From the NCBI GenBank assembly GCA_947072565.1, contig CAMTIM010000074.1, positions 1 through 64,000 of the forward strand: a DNA stretch of 64,000 nucleotides, given 5' to 3'. Position numbers and translations under genes: made by a program. The DNA is from an uncultured Peptostreptococcaceae bacterium. GTDB lineage: Bacteria; Bacillota; Clostridia; Peptostreptococcales; Peptostreptococcaceae. The notes under the pieces were generated by a model. That model was not told the origin of the DNA. It did not search any database and worked only from the letters and a program-made list of their open reading frames with translations. Within the stretch, counting starts at the first letter, position 1; each line of letters starts with the position of its first letter. Shown here piece after piece: positions 52,994 to 61,058 of this stretch.

Positions 52994-54652
52994 TTATACT
53001 CCTAACATGTCTATTATATTTGACTTTATAACATCAGCTTTAGGACCGTATATCGCCTGAACTCCCTTATCCTTTAATATAAGGCCTATAGCTCCTGTCT
53101 TTTTCCAATCTTTTTCAGCTTTCACTAATAATCTATCTTTTACAGTTACTCTTAAACGAGTCATACATGCATCAACATCTTCTATATTGTCAGCACCACC
53201 TAACAATGCTATTATTTCCCCAGATAATACATCGCCTTCTATGCTAGAGTTTGCATTTTGTGATTCACTTGTACTTTCTTCTATATAATTACCTTTTCTT
53301 CCTGGAGTTGCTATATCAAATTTCTTTATTAAGAAATTAAAAGTCATAAAATTAAATCCAAAGAATGCGATACAAGATAAAATAAAGTTTACTAAATCCA
53401 TCCCTAGACCTGCTTTTATTAACATTGGTGTACGAGTTAAAAATTCAATAAATCCAAAAGCATGAACTCTTAAATTTATTAAGTCTGCAAGTGCAAATGC
53501 TAATCCTGTAAGTATAGCATATGCTATGTATAAAATAGGAGATATAAACATAAACATAAATTCAATCGGCTCTGTAACACCTGTTAAAAAGCATGCAAGC
53601 AATGCTGACATAAATATAGGCTTATATTTTTTTACCTTATCATTATCAACATTTTTGTACATTGCCATTGATACACCTGCAAGTGATGCAGTTGATAATA
53701 TTACTTGCCCAGCTTTAAAGCGAGCTGGCGTTATAGTACTTAACAATTCATTATAAGATGCTATATCTCCTGCACCTTTGAAGTTTATTAAATCAGCTAT
53801 CCAAGCTAACCACAATGGATCTTGACCTGCAACTACAGTCCCTGCTGCTGCACCTGTTGCTATTTGATAAACACCACCAAGTTCAGTATAATTCATAGGT
53901 ACTGTTATCATATGGTGAAGTCCAAATGGTAATAACAATCTTTCAAGGGTTCCAAATACAAATGGTGCAAATACAGGTGCAGTATCTCTTGATGATGCTA
54001 TCCACATTCCAAATGAGTTTAGTGCACCTTGTATAAAAGGCCAAATTATTGATAAAGCCATTGCAGCTACCACTGAGCCTAATATAACAACAAAAGGTAC
54101 GAAACGTTTTCCATTAAAGAATGCTAATGCTTGAGGCAACTTGTTGTAATTATAATATTTATTATATAAAACTGCTCCTAAGAAACCAGATATTATTCCT
54201 ATAAAAACTCCCATATTAAGAGCTGGCGATCCTAACACCGAAATAAAATAATCTTTAACTAAAAGTTGTGCTCCTGTCAATGAAGTTACTACTGCATTTG
54301 GATCAGCTAATAGCTCACCACTTACTCCAAATATTGCTCCTGTTATACGATTTATCAATATAAATGCTACTAACGCTGCAAATGATCCACCTGCACGGTC
54401 CTTAGCCCATGATCCACCTATAGCTACTGCAAATAATATATGTAAATTTCCAATTATACCCCAACCAATATCCTCTACAACTCTTGCGATTGTCATTATA
54501 AGATGTGCGTCTGATGACATTCCTATTAATTTCCCTATAGATACCATTAAACCTGCTGCTGGCATAACTGCTATAACTACTAACAATGCTTTCCCAAATT
54601 TTTGCCAAAAATCAAATGATATTAATTTTTTCTTTCCTAATTGTGTCCCCAT
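52994..54652 (-). CDS. PTS EIIBC component, alpha-glucoside type
   Basis: A 552-residue sugar permease. Residues 1-430 form the glucose/maltose-type EIIC membrane domain (about 10 helices; PFGLHHMITVPMNYTE near 245, and GVTEPIEFMFMFISPILY near 345). Residues 475-552 are the EIIB domain with phospho-Cys in VDACMTRLRVTV near 500. It imports and phosphorylates an alpha-glucoside (maltose, isomaltose, trehalose or similar). No EIIA is attached, so a glucose-type EIIA elsewhere must serve. It follows the alpha-glucosidase gene by 33 bases. AGAGGAAG precedes the ATG. Confidence 0.92.
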   Translation of the reverse strand: MGTQLGKKKLISFDFWQKFGKALLVVIAVMPAAGLMVSIGKLIGMSSDAHLIMTIARVVEDIGWGIIGNLHILFAVAIGGSWAKDRAGGSFAALVAFILINRITGAIFGVSGELLADPNAVVTSLTGAQLLVKDYFISVLGSPALNMGVFIGIISGFLGAVLYNKYYNYNKLPQALAFFNGKRFVPFVVILGSVVAAMALSIIWPFIQGALNSFGMWIASSRDTAPVFAPFVFGTLERLLLPFGLHHMITVPMNYTELGGVYQIATGAAAGTVVAGQDPLWLAWIADLINFKGAGDIASYNELLSTITPARFKAGQVILSTASLAGVSMAMYKNVDNDKVKKYKPIFMSALLACFLTGVTEPIEFMFMFISPILYIAYAILTGLAFALADLINLRVHAFGFIEFLTRTPMLIKAGLGMDLVNFILSCIAFFGFNFMTFNFLIKKFDIATPGRKGNYIEESTSESQNANSSIEGDVLSGEIIALLGGADNIEDVDACMTRLRVTVKDRLLVKAEKDWKKTGAIGLILKDKGVQAIYGPKADVIKSNIIDMLGV

Positions 54653-54685
54653 AATGTCTTCCTCTTTTCATGTTATTTATATAAT

Positions 54686-56350
54686 TTATATAATTTTATA
54701 AAGCCTACACTCCCACGGATTTAAGATTATCTTAGTTGTATTTTGATGATTACTTATTTCATAATTACAAAGTAGTAAATTATTATAATTTAGGTTTAAA
54801 TTTTCGTATTCATAGTTTGCTTTATCATCGCTTAGGTTACATATTATTAAAAACTTATCATTTTCTAAAATCCTTTTATAAGCAAATATTTTCTCATCTG
54901 AATCTAATATCAACTTATAATCCCCATATATTAAACACTGATTTTCTTTTCTTATTTTTATCATTTTTTTATAGAAATTTAAAATAGAGTCTTTATCATT
55001 TAACTGATTTTCTACATTTATATTTTTATAATTAGGATTTATTTTTATCCATGGATTAACTTTGCTAAACCCAGCATTTAAGTTTCCATTCCATTGCATC
55101 GGTGTACGTGTGTTATCCCTTGAGGATAACCCTACTATTTTTAAAGCATCTTTACTATCTACTCCAGAATCAACTAGTTCTTTGTACTCATTTTTAGTTC
55201 TTATGTCATCATAGTCATCTATATTATCATACTTAACATCTGTCATCCCTATTTCTTGACCTTGATATATAAAAGGTGTTCCTTTGTGCATAAAGTACAC
55301 TAATCCTAATGCCTTCGCACTTTCATTTAAATATTTTTTATCGTTACCCCAAGATGATACTATTCTTGTTACATCATGATTTTCTATATAAAGTGCATTC
55401 CATCCATTTTTTGATAAGTTAGTTTGCCAATTATTCCACACTTTCTTTAATTTCACTACGCTAAATGATTTTCCATTGTCACAATTCCATAAATCTAAAT
55501 GTTCAAATTGAAATAACATATCAAACTTTCCATGTTCTTCTCCAACCCATAAATCAGCTTCATCTGCTTTTACTCCATTAGCTTCTCCCACCGTCATTAT
55601 GTCATACTTGTCAAAAGTATTTTCTTTCATTTCTTTTAAATATTCATGTATTCCTTCAACATTCATATGCTTATCAAATGATGGTACGTATTTCAAATCC
55701 TTTGGATTTTTCATATCTACTAATCCATCTTCTTTATTTATATGACTTATAGCATCTACTCTAAATCCATCTATTCCTTTTTCTAGCCACCAATTCATCA
55801 TATTATATATTTCATTTCTCATTGTTTTATTTTTCCAATTTAAATCTGGCTGTTTTTTGCTAAATAAATGAAGGAAATATTGTTTAGTATTTTCATCATA
55901 TTCCCATGCTGAACCTTTGAATATACTCTCCCAATTATTTGGCTCTTTATTATCTTTACCATCTCTCCAAATATACCAATCTCTCTTTGGGTTATCTTTT
56001 GAAGATTTTGATTCTATAAACCAAGGGTGTTCATCACTTGTATGGTTTACTACTAAATCTATTATAAGTCTCATCTTTCTTTTATGAACTTCATTTAATA
56101 ATATATTAAAGTCATCCATATTTCCAAAATCATTCATTATATCTTTATAATCACTTATATCATATCCATTATCATCATTAGGTGATTTGTACATTGGGCA
56201 TATCCATATTACATCAATGCCTAAATTTTTTAAATAATCAAGTTTAGATATTATTCCTTTTAAGTCCCCAATTCCATCATTGTTATTATCCATAAAACTA
56301 CGTGGGTATATTTGATAAGCAACTGCTTCTTTCCACCATTTTTTTTTCAT
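54686..56350 (-). CDS. malL: alpha-glucosidase (oligo-1,6-glucosidase / phospho-alpha-glucosidase, GH13)
   Basis: A 554-residue GH13 enzyme. Catalytic residues are Asp 199 (GFRVDAISH), Glu 256 (TVGEAN) and Asp 326 (IENHDVTR), with DLVVNHTSDEHPW near 98. It cleaves the imported glucoside in the cytoplasm, and as the first gene of a PTS operon it may be the phosphorylated-disaccharide enzyme (TreC or GH13_31 type). ATG 56350 follows AGGAGG; an in-frame upstream start includes that site. A LacI-type operator and a cre site control it. Confidence 0.92.
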   Translation of the reverse strand: MKKKWWKEAVAYQIYPRSFMDNNNDGIGDLKGIISKLDYLKNLGIDVIWICPMYKSPNDDNGYDISDYKDIMNDFGNMDDFNILLNEVHKRKMRLIIDLVVNHTSDEHPWFIESKSSKDNPKRDWYIWRDGKDNKEPNNWESIFKGSAWEYDENTKQYFLHLFSKKQPDLNWKNKTMRNEIYNMMNWWLEKGIDGFRVDAISHINKEDGLVDMKNPKDLKYVPSFDKHMNVEGIHEYLKEMKENTFDKYDIMTVGEANGVKADEADLWVGEEHGKFDMLFQFEHLDLWNCDNGKSFSVVKLKKVWNNWQTNLSKNGWNALYIENHDVTRIVSSWGNDKKYLNESAKALGLVYFMHKGTPFIYQGQEIGMTDVKYDNIDDYDDIRTKNEYKELVDSGVDSKDALKIVGLSSRDNTRTPMQWNGNLNAGFSKVNPWIKINPNYKNINVENQLNDKDSILNFYKKMIKIRKENQCLIYGDYKLILDSDEKIFAYKRILENDKFLIICNLSDDKANYEYENLNLNYNNLLLCNYEISNHQNTTKIILNPWECRLYKII

Positions 56351-56369
56351 ATTATCCTCCTTAATTAAA

Positions 56370-56385
56370 TGCAACCGTTTGCGCA
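56370..56385. promoter_or_regulatory. LacI/MalR-type operator
   Basis: TGCAACCGTTTGCGCA contains the GCAA-N4-TTGC core with central CG typical of LacI-family sugar repressors. It sits in the untranslated leader of the alpha-glucosidase gene, where a bound repressor blocks transcription. Confidence 0.75.
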
Positions 56386-56437
56386 ACAACTAAAAAAATT
56401 TATGCCCTTCATGGCAATTTAAATTTATCTTAATATG

Positions 56438-56466
56438 AATATAACACTTCGTGAAAATGTTTTCAA
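56438..56466 (-). promoter_or_regulatory. promoter of the alpha-glucoside operon with overlapping cre
   Basis: On the minus strand TTGAAA (56461-56466) and TATATT (56438-56443) are 17 bases apart. TGAAAATGTTTTCA (56452-56465), one mismatch from the cre consensus TGWAANCGNTNWCA, overlaps the -35 box, so CcpA should repress the operon when glucose is present. Confidence 0.75.
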
Positions 56467-56522
56467 TATTTTTTTATATTTTTCTAATAAAATTTAAATT
56501 TGTGCATTTATTAAATTCTTAA

Positions 56523-56563
56523 ATAAAAAAAGTTATCTTATTAAATATAAGATAACTTTTTTT
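56523..56563 (-). terminator. terminator of the rubrerythrin gene
   Basis: AAAAAAAGTTATCTTAT and its complement with a long T-run lie 8 bases past the stop. Confidence 0.88.
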
Positions 56564-56570
56564 ATTTATA

Positions 56571-57119
56571 TTAATTTTTTCCAAAATATCTTTGTAATAG
56601 TCCTAAAAATGCCTTACCATGTCTTGCTTCATCTTTACACATTTCATGAACTGTATCATGTATAGCATCTAATCCTAATTCTTTAGCTCTTTTAGCTATT
56701 TTTAATTTACCTTCTGTTGCTCCATATTCAGCTTCAACTCTAGCAGATAAGTTCGCTTTAGTATCTGCTACTACTACTTCACCTAATAATTCTGCAAACT
56801 TAGCAGCATGTTCTGCTTCTTCAAATGCTATTCTAGTATAAGCCTCTGCAACTTCTGGATATCCTTCTCTATCTGCTTGTCTAGCCATAGCTAAGTACAT
56901 CCCTACTTCTGTACATTCACCAGTAAAATTAGCTCTTAATCCTTCTAATATATCCTCATCAACACCTTGAGCGCAACCTATTCTATGCTCATCAGCCCAA
57001 ACCATTTCTCCACTCATTTCATTAAACTTTTCAGCCCCTACTTTACACACTGGACAAACATCTGGTGCTGCTTCTCCCTCATGTATATATCCACATACTG
57101 TACAAACAAATTTTTTCAT
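56571..57119 (-). CDS. reverse rubrerythrin (rubredoxin domain first)
   Basis: A 182-residue peroxide-reducing protein. Residues 1-40 form a rubredoxin-like iron domain with [10 protein letters not shown] (Cys 6, 9) and CPVCK (Cys 22, 25). The remaining part is the four-helix diiron domain with two E..H motifs ([12 protein letters not shown] and CKDEARHG). This order is reversed compared with classical rubrerythrin and is the clostridial revRbr type that reduces H2O2, and can reduce O2, with NADH-linked electron donors. AGGAGG precedes the ATG. It is a likely partner of the exported SOD for oxidant defence. Confidence 0.94.
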   Translation of the reverse strand: MKKFVCTVCGYIHEGEAAPDVCPVCKVGAEKFNEMSGEMVWADEHRIGCAQGVDEDILEGLRANFTGECTEVGMYLAMARQADREGYPEVAEAYTRIAFEEAEHAAKFAELLGEVVVADTKANLSARVEAEYGATEGKLKIAKRAKELGLDAIHDTVHEMCKDEARHGKAFLGLLQRYFGKN

Positions 57120-57221
57120 AGTTTTAATCCTCCTAATTTCTATTTTAATTTTTAATTATTTTTTTATTATACTGTTATATATACCACCTGTTTTATATCC
57201 TAAACATAAAATTTATAAATT

Positions 57222-57250
57222 TTGACTTTTATAGCTTCATCTAATATAAT
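57222..57250 (+). promoter_or_regulatory. promoter of the AIM24-family gene
   Basis: TTGACT (57222-57227) and TATAAT (57245-57250) are separated by 17 bases. Confidence 0.75.
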
Positions 57251-57322
57251 AATTAAAAGATTTATACAAATAGTAATAATAATTATGTATAAATATAACT
57301 TACTTTATTAGGAGGATTATCT

Positions 57323-58114
57323 ATGAAAGCTCATGAATTAGATTATAGACTACACGGTGACGATATGCAGTTTGTAGAAATAGAATTAGACCCAAGAGAA
57401 ACTGTAATAGCTGAATCTGGTGCTCTAATGATGATGGATCAAAATATTTCAATGGAAACTATATTTGGTGATGGCTCAAAAAAAGGTGGTTCTGGCTTAT
57501 TTGGCGCTTTAGGTGGTGCTGCTAAAAGAGTTTTAACTGGAGAAAGTCTTTTTATGACTGCTTTTACAAATGATGGTAGAGAAAAAGAAACAGTATCTTT
57601 TGCGTCTCCTTACCCTGGTAAAATTATACCTGTTGACTTATCACAAGTTGAAGGTAAGCTAATTTGTCAAAAAGATGCATTTTTATGCGCTGCTAAAGGT
57701 GTCAGCGTTGGTATAGATTTTAAGAAAAAGCTTGGAGCAGGTTTCTTTGGTGGTGAAGGATTTATTCTTCAAAAACTTGAAGGTGACGGACTATGTTTCA
57801 TTCATGCAGGTGGTACTATTATAAAGAAAGAACTTAAACCTGGTCAAAAGCTAAAAGTTGATACTGGATGTTTAGTTGCAATGACTAAGGATGTTAACTA
57901 TGATATTGAGTTTGTTGGTGGTGTTAAAAATACACTATTTGGTGGAGAAGGATTCTTCTTTGCTACTTTAACAGGCCCTGGTGATGTTTGGATTCAAAGT
58001 TTACCATTTTCTAGACTTGCTTCTAAAGTATTTGCCTCAGCTCCTCAACTTTCTGGAAGCCAAAAAGGTGAAGGCAGTGTATTAGGTTCTTTCGGTAATC
58101 TATTTGAAAATTAA
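57323..58114 (+). CDS. TIGR00266/AIM24 family protein
   Basis: A 263-residue beta-rich protein. Repeated phrases such as VIAESGALMMMDQNI, GGSGLFGALGGAAKRVLTGESLFMTAF, and GLCFIHAGGTIIKKEL, as well as VDTGCLVAM, mark the AIM24 (YcgM-like) fold. It is made of a pseudo-repeated beta-prism and is predicted to bind membranes or macromolecules; function is unknown in bacteria. AGGAGG precedes the ATG. Monocistronic. Confidence 0.9.
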   Translation: MKAHELDYRLHGDDMQFVEIELDPRETVIAESGALMMMDQNISMETIFGDGSKKGGSGLFGALGGAAKRVLTGESLFMTAFTNDGREKETVSFASPYPGKIIPVDLSQVEGKLICQKDAFLCAAKGVSVGIDFKKKLGAGFFGGEGFILQKLEGDGLCFIHAGGTIIKKELKPGQKLKVDTGCLVAMTKDVNYDIEFVGGVKNTLFGGEGFFFATLTGPGDVWIQSLPFSRLASKVFASAPQLSGSQKGEGSVLGSFGNLFEN

Positions 58115-58163
58115 TTTTTTAAAATAGCCTTATTGTATATTAATTCTTTATTTTTTAACACAA

Positions 58164-58201
58164 TGTTTAAATTGACTAAAAACTTTTAGTCAATTTAAAC
58201 A
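58164..58201. other. 38-bp near-perfect palindrome upstream of the sugar ABC ATPase gene
   Basis: An 18-bp arm starting TGTTTAAATTGACTAAAA and its exact complement meet at a 2-base centre. No T-run follows, so a terminator is unlikely. It lies 92 bases before the ABC ATPase gene and 49 bases after the AIM24 stop. Confidence 0.6.
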
Positions 58202-58293
58202 TTCACAGGAAAACATTTTTCTATTATTATTAAGTTAATAAGCAACTCTTATTAATTCAAATAATTCACTTTAAAATAAAGGAGATAATAATC

Positions 58294-59403
58294 ATGGCAG
58301 AGGTAATTTTAAAAAATATATGTAAATCATATTCAAATGGGTTTAGTGCTGTAAAAGATGTAAATATAAATGTTGAAGATAAAGAATTTGTAGTTTTAGT
58401 TGGACCATCTGGTTGTGGTAAATCTACTACTTTAAGAATGATAGCTGGACTTGAGGAAATAAGCTCTGGTGAACTATATATTGGTGATAAAGTTGTAAAT
58501 GAAGTTGATCCTAAAGATAGAGATATAGCAATGGTTTTCCAAAACTATGCTCTATACCCTCATTTATCAGTATATGATAATATGGCATTTGCTCTTAAAC
58601 TTAGAAAAATGCCTAAAGATGAAATAGATAAAAAAGTTAAAGAAGCTGCTAGAATTCTAGATTTAGAAAGTTTACTTAACAGAAAACCTAAAGCTTTATC
58701 AGGTGGACAAAGACAAAGGGTTGCCCTTGGACGTGCAATAGTTAGAAATCCTAAGGTATTCTTAATGGATGAGCCTTTATCAAACTTAGATGCAAAGCTT
58801 AGAACAGCAATGAGAACTGAAATAACTAAACTACATAAATCACTTGGTACTACATTTATATATGTAACTCATGATCAAGTTGAAGCTATGACTATGGCTG
58901 ATAGGATAGTTGTTATGAAAGATGGTATAGTTCAGCAAATAGCTACACCACAAGAGGTATACGATATGCCAAATAATATGTTCGTTGCTGGATTTATAGG
59001 TGCTCCTCAAATGAATTTCATTGAAGCTACTTTAGTTGAAAAAAACAATGAAATCCATGCTCAAAGTGAAAACTTTGATATAACTTTAAATAAAGGTGAG
59101 TGTGGAGGCTTAATCGATAATGGATATATAGGTAAAGAAGTTGTTTTAGGTATAAGACCTGAAGATATACATATAGAAGATGTTTTTGTTGATAATAGTT
59201 TAGATAGTTCTTTTGAAGCTACAGTTGAACTTGGGGAACTTATGGGTGCTGAAATCTATGCGTACTTAAAAGCTGGTAAGCAAAGCATAACTGCTCGATT
59301 TGATGGTAGATATAAAATGAACATAGGAGACACTTTAAAGCTTGCTATGGATAAACATAGAATTCATGTATTTGATAAAGAAACTGAACAAGCTATAAGA
59401 TAA
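58294..59403 (+). CDS. ugpC: ABC-type sugar transporter ATP-binding protein (UgpC/MsmX type)
   Basis: A 369-residue ATPase. Walker A GPSGCGKST near 38, Q-loop FQNYALYPHLSVYDNM, signature LSGGQRQRVALGRAI near 136, Walker B VFLMDEPLSNLD and the H-loop YVTHDQ. The C-terminal 120 residues form the OB-fold regulatory domain of the MalK/UgpC/MsmX class (VVLGIRPEDI). It is encoded alone, without permease or binding protein, as for MsmX, which energises several sugar ABC importers. AAGGAG precedes the ATG. Confidence 0.93.
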   Translation: MAEVILKNICKSYSNGFSAVKDVNINVEDKEFVVLVGPSGCGKSTTLRMIAGLEEISSGELYIGDKVVNEVDPKDRDIAMVFQNYALYPHLSVYDNMAFALKLRKMPKDEIDKKVKEAARILDLESLLNRKPKALSGGQRQRVALGRAIVRNPKVFLMDEPLSNLDAKLRTAMRTEITKLHKSLGTTFIYVTHDQVEAMTMADRIVVMKDGIVQQIATPQEVYDMPNNMFVAGFIGAPQMNFIEATLVEKNNEIHAQSENFDITLNKGECGGLIDNGYIGKEVVLGIRPEDIHIEDVFVDNSLDSSFEATVELGELMGAEIYAYLKAGKQSITARFDGRYKMNIGDTLKLAMDKHRIHVFDKETEQAIR

Positions 59404-59477
59404 CAATATAATTTATATAAAATCAAGATTATTTTAAAATTTTATATAAATACATATTAGTTAATGATATATTAAAG

Positions 59478-59508
59478 TAGGATGATTTAATCATCTTACT
59501 TTTTTTAT
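59478..59508 (+). terminator. terminator of the sugar ABC ATPase gene
   Basis: GTAGGATGA, loop TTTAA and TCATCTTAC are followed by TTTTTTT, 75 bases past the stop codon. Confidence 0.85.
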
Positions 59509-59533
59509 TACATAATACTTTAGGGGTGGTTTT

Positions 59534-60298
59534 ATGCAAGATTTAATAGATTTTTTTGAAATGCAAACTAATAAAAAAGTTAAAATTTTAAAATATAAAA
59601 ATCAAGATTTAAAAAACAATCAAAACTTAGTAACTTTTGATCATAAAACATACATAATAGAAATAGATGATAAACTTTCATTTAATAATATTAAGGGATA
59701 TTACTATATAATATATCAGCAAAATTTAGAATTTGAAAATTTAAGAAAAATTTTGCATAATTTATATGAAGATGTTAATATTTTTGAATATAATAATTAT
59801 TTAATATTAAATTCTAATAATAGCTTAGATATAAACTTATCTACACCACAAATTATAGAATCTGAAACATACACTACTACTTATGTTGCTTATTTGGGTA
59901 AAATAAATGACATCGACACTTTTAACTTCAGGTTATCTATTTTAGATGAATTTTTATCTAGTTTAAAGACAGAAACTAATTTAAATAAATTTATAACATT
60001 ATATGATTTATCGGTTTATAAGGCTATTGAATTAATTGGAAAAGAAAAATCCTTTATTAATTTGATAGATTTTCCAAAAATAAAAAATATGGATGAAAAT
60101 TTATTACATACAGGAATTAGCTTTATAGAAAATGACCTTAATATTTCTAAAACTTCGTCTCATTTATTTCTACATCGAAATACTCTTATATATCGACTAG
60201 ACAAAATAAAAGAAATTTTAGAACTTGATTTAAAGAATTTCAAACATTCTTTTATTTTTTATTTAAGTATTAAATCTTATCTTGCATCAAAGTTATAA
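59534..60298 (+). CDS. PucR/CdaR-family transcriptional regulator
   Basis: A 254-residue regulator. The C-terminal helix-turn-helix (LNISKTSSHLFLHRNTLIYRLDKIKEILEL) is the PucR/CdaR HTH_30 type. The N-terminal 180 residues have no PAS or GAF motif that I recognise. Such proteins control sugar-diacid or purine use and often act on the nearby transporter. It lies between the sugar ABC ATPase and mntP; the linked targets are not known. GGGGTGG precedes the ATG. Confidence 0.85.
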   Translation: MQDLIDFFEMQTNKKVKILKYKNQDLKNNQNLVTFDHKTYIIEIDDKLSFNNIKGYYYIIYQQNLEFENLRKILHNLYEDVNIFEYNNYLILNSNNSLDINLSTPQIIESETYTTTYVAYLGKINDIDTFNFRLSILDEFLSSLKTETNLNKFITLYDLSVYKAIELIGKEKSFINLIDFPKIKNMDENLLHTGISFIENDLNISKTSSHLFLHRNTLIYRLDKIKEILELDLKNFKHSFIFYLSIKSYLASKL

Positions 60299-60354
60299 AT
60301 CACAATTAATCAATTGTAATAAAATCAACAATTAAAAACTCAGGAGGAATTTTA

Positions 60355-60921
60355 ATGGGAATCATAAGTATTTTACTTACTTCATTTGCTCTTTCAATGG
60401 ATGCTTTTGCAGTATCTGTTACAAAGGGAATCACACTAAAAAAAATAAATTATTCTATATCTGCTAAAATAGCTTTTTTCTTTGGATTATTTCAAGGAAT
60501 AATGCCTTTAATCGGCTGGTTACTTGGTATTAAATTTGAATCATATATCAAATCATTTGATCATTGGATAGCTCTTTTACTATTGAGTTTTATTGGTATT
60601 AAAATGATATTTGATGCTAAGGATGATGATAGTAGTTCTTCTACTTTAGATAATAAAGAACTTATTGTTTTATCTGTAGCAACTAGTATCGATGCTTTAG
60701 CTATTGGAGTTAGCTTTGCATTTTTAAATATAGATATAGTTCCTGTCTGTTTAGCTATTAGTGGTATAACATTTTTAATGTGTTTTATGGGTGTTTTAAT
60801 TGGAAAAAAAATTGGAAATGTCTTTAAAAATTACGCTCAAATGATAGGTGGGCTTATTTTAATCTTAATAGGTTTAAACATATTTAATGAACATACTGGG
60901 ATAATTTCTAACTTATTTTAA
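60355..60921 (+). CDS. mntP: manganese efflux pump MntP
   Basis: A 188-residue membrane protein with six helices. LTSFALSMDAFAVSVTKGI in helix 1, and SVATSIDALAIGVSFAFL in helix 4, hold the conserved Asp residues (near 16 and 107) of the MntP/YebN family. It exports Mn2+. AGGAGG precedes the ATG. No yybP-ykoY manganese riboswitch is seen in the 56-base gap upstream, so control is different from many homologues. Confidence 0.94.
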   Translation: MGIISILLTSFALSMDAFAVSVTKGITLKKINYSISAKIAFFFGLFQGIMPLIGWLLGIKFESYIKSFDHWIALLLLSFIGIKMIFDAKDDDSSSSTLDNKELIVLSVATSIDALAIGVSFAFLNIDIVPVCLAISGITFLMCFMGVLIGKKIGNVFKNYAQMIGGLILILIGLNIFNEHTGIISNLF

Positions 60922-60941
60922 AAAACTATTCCTATTTTAAA

Positions 60942-60983
60942 TAATAAAATAAAGTTACAATTTTTTAACTTTACTATTTTATT
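60942..60983 (+). terminator. terminator of mntP
   Basis: The stem AATAAAAT.AAAGTTA and its imperfect complement TAACTTTACTATTTTATT lie 20 bases past the stop. Confidence 0.6.
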
Positions 60984-61058
60984 AAAAACAAATATAATAT
61001 ACTTTAGTTCAAAATCTAACTTTTTGTTTCTTTTGTTCAATCACGGAGGTGGATAGAC

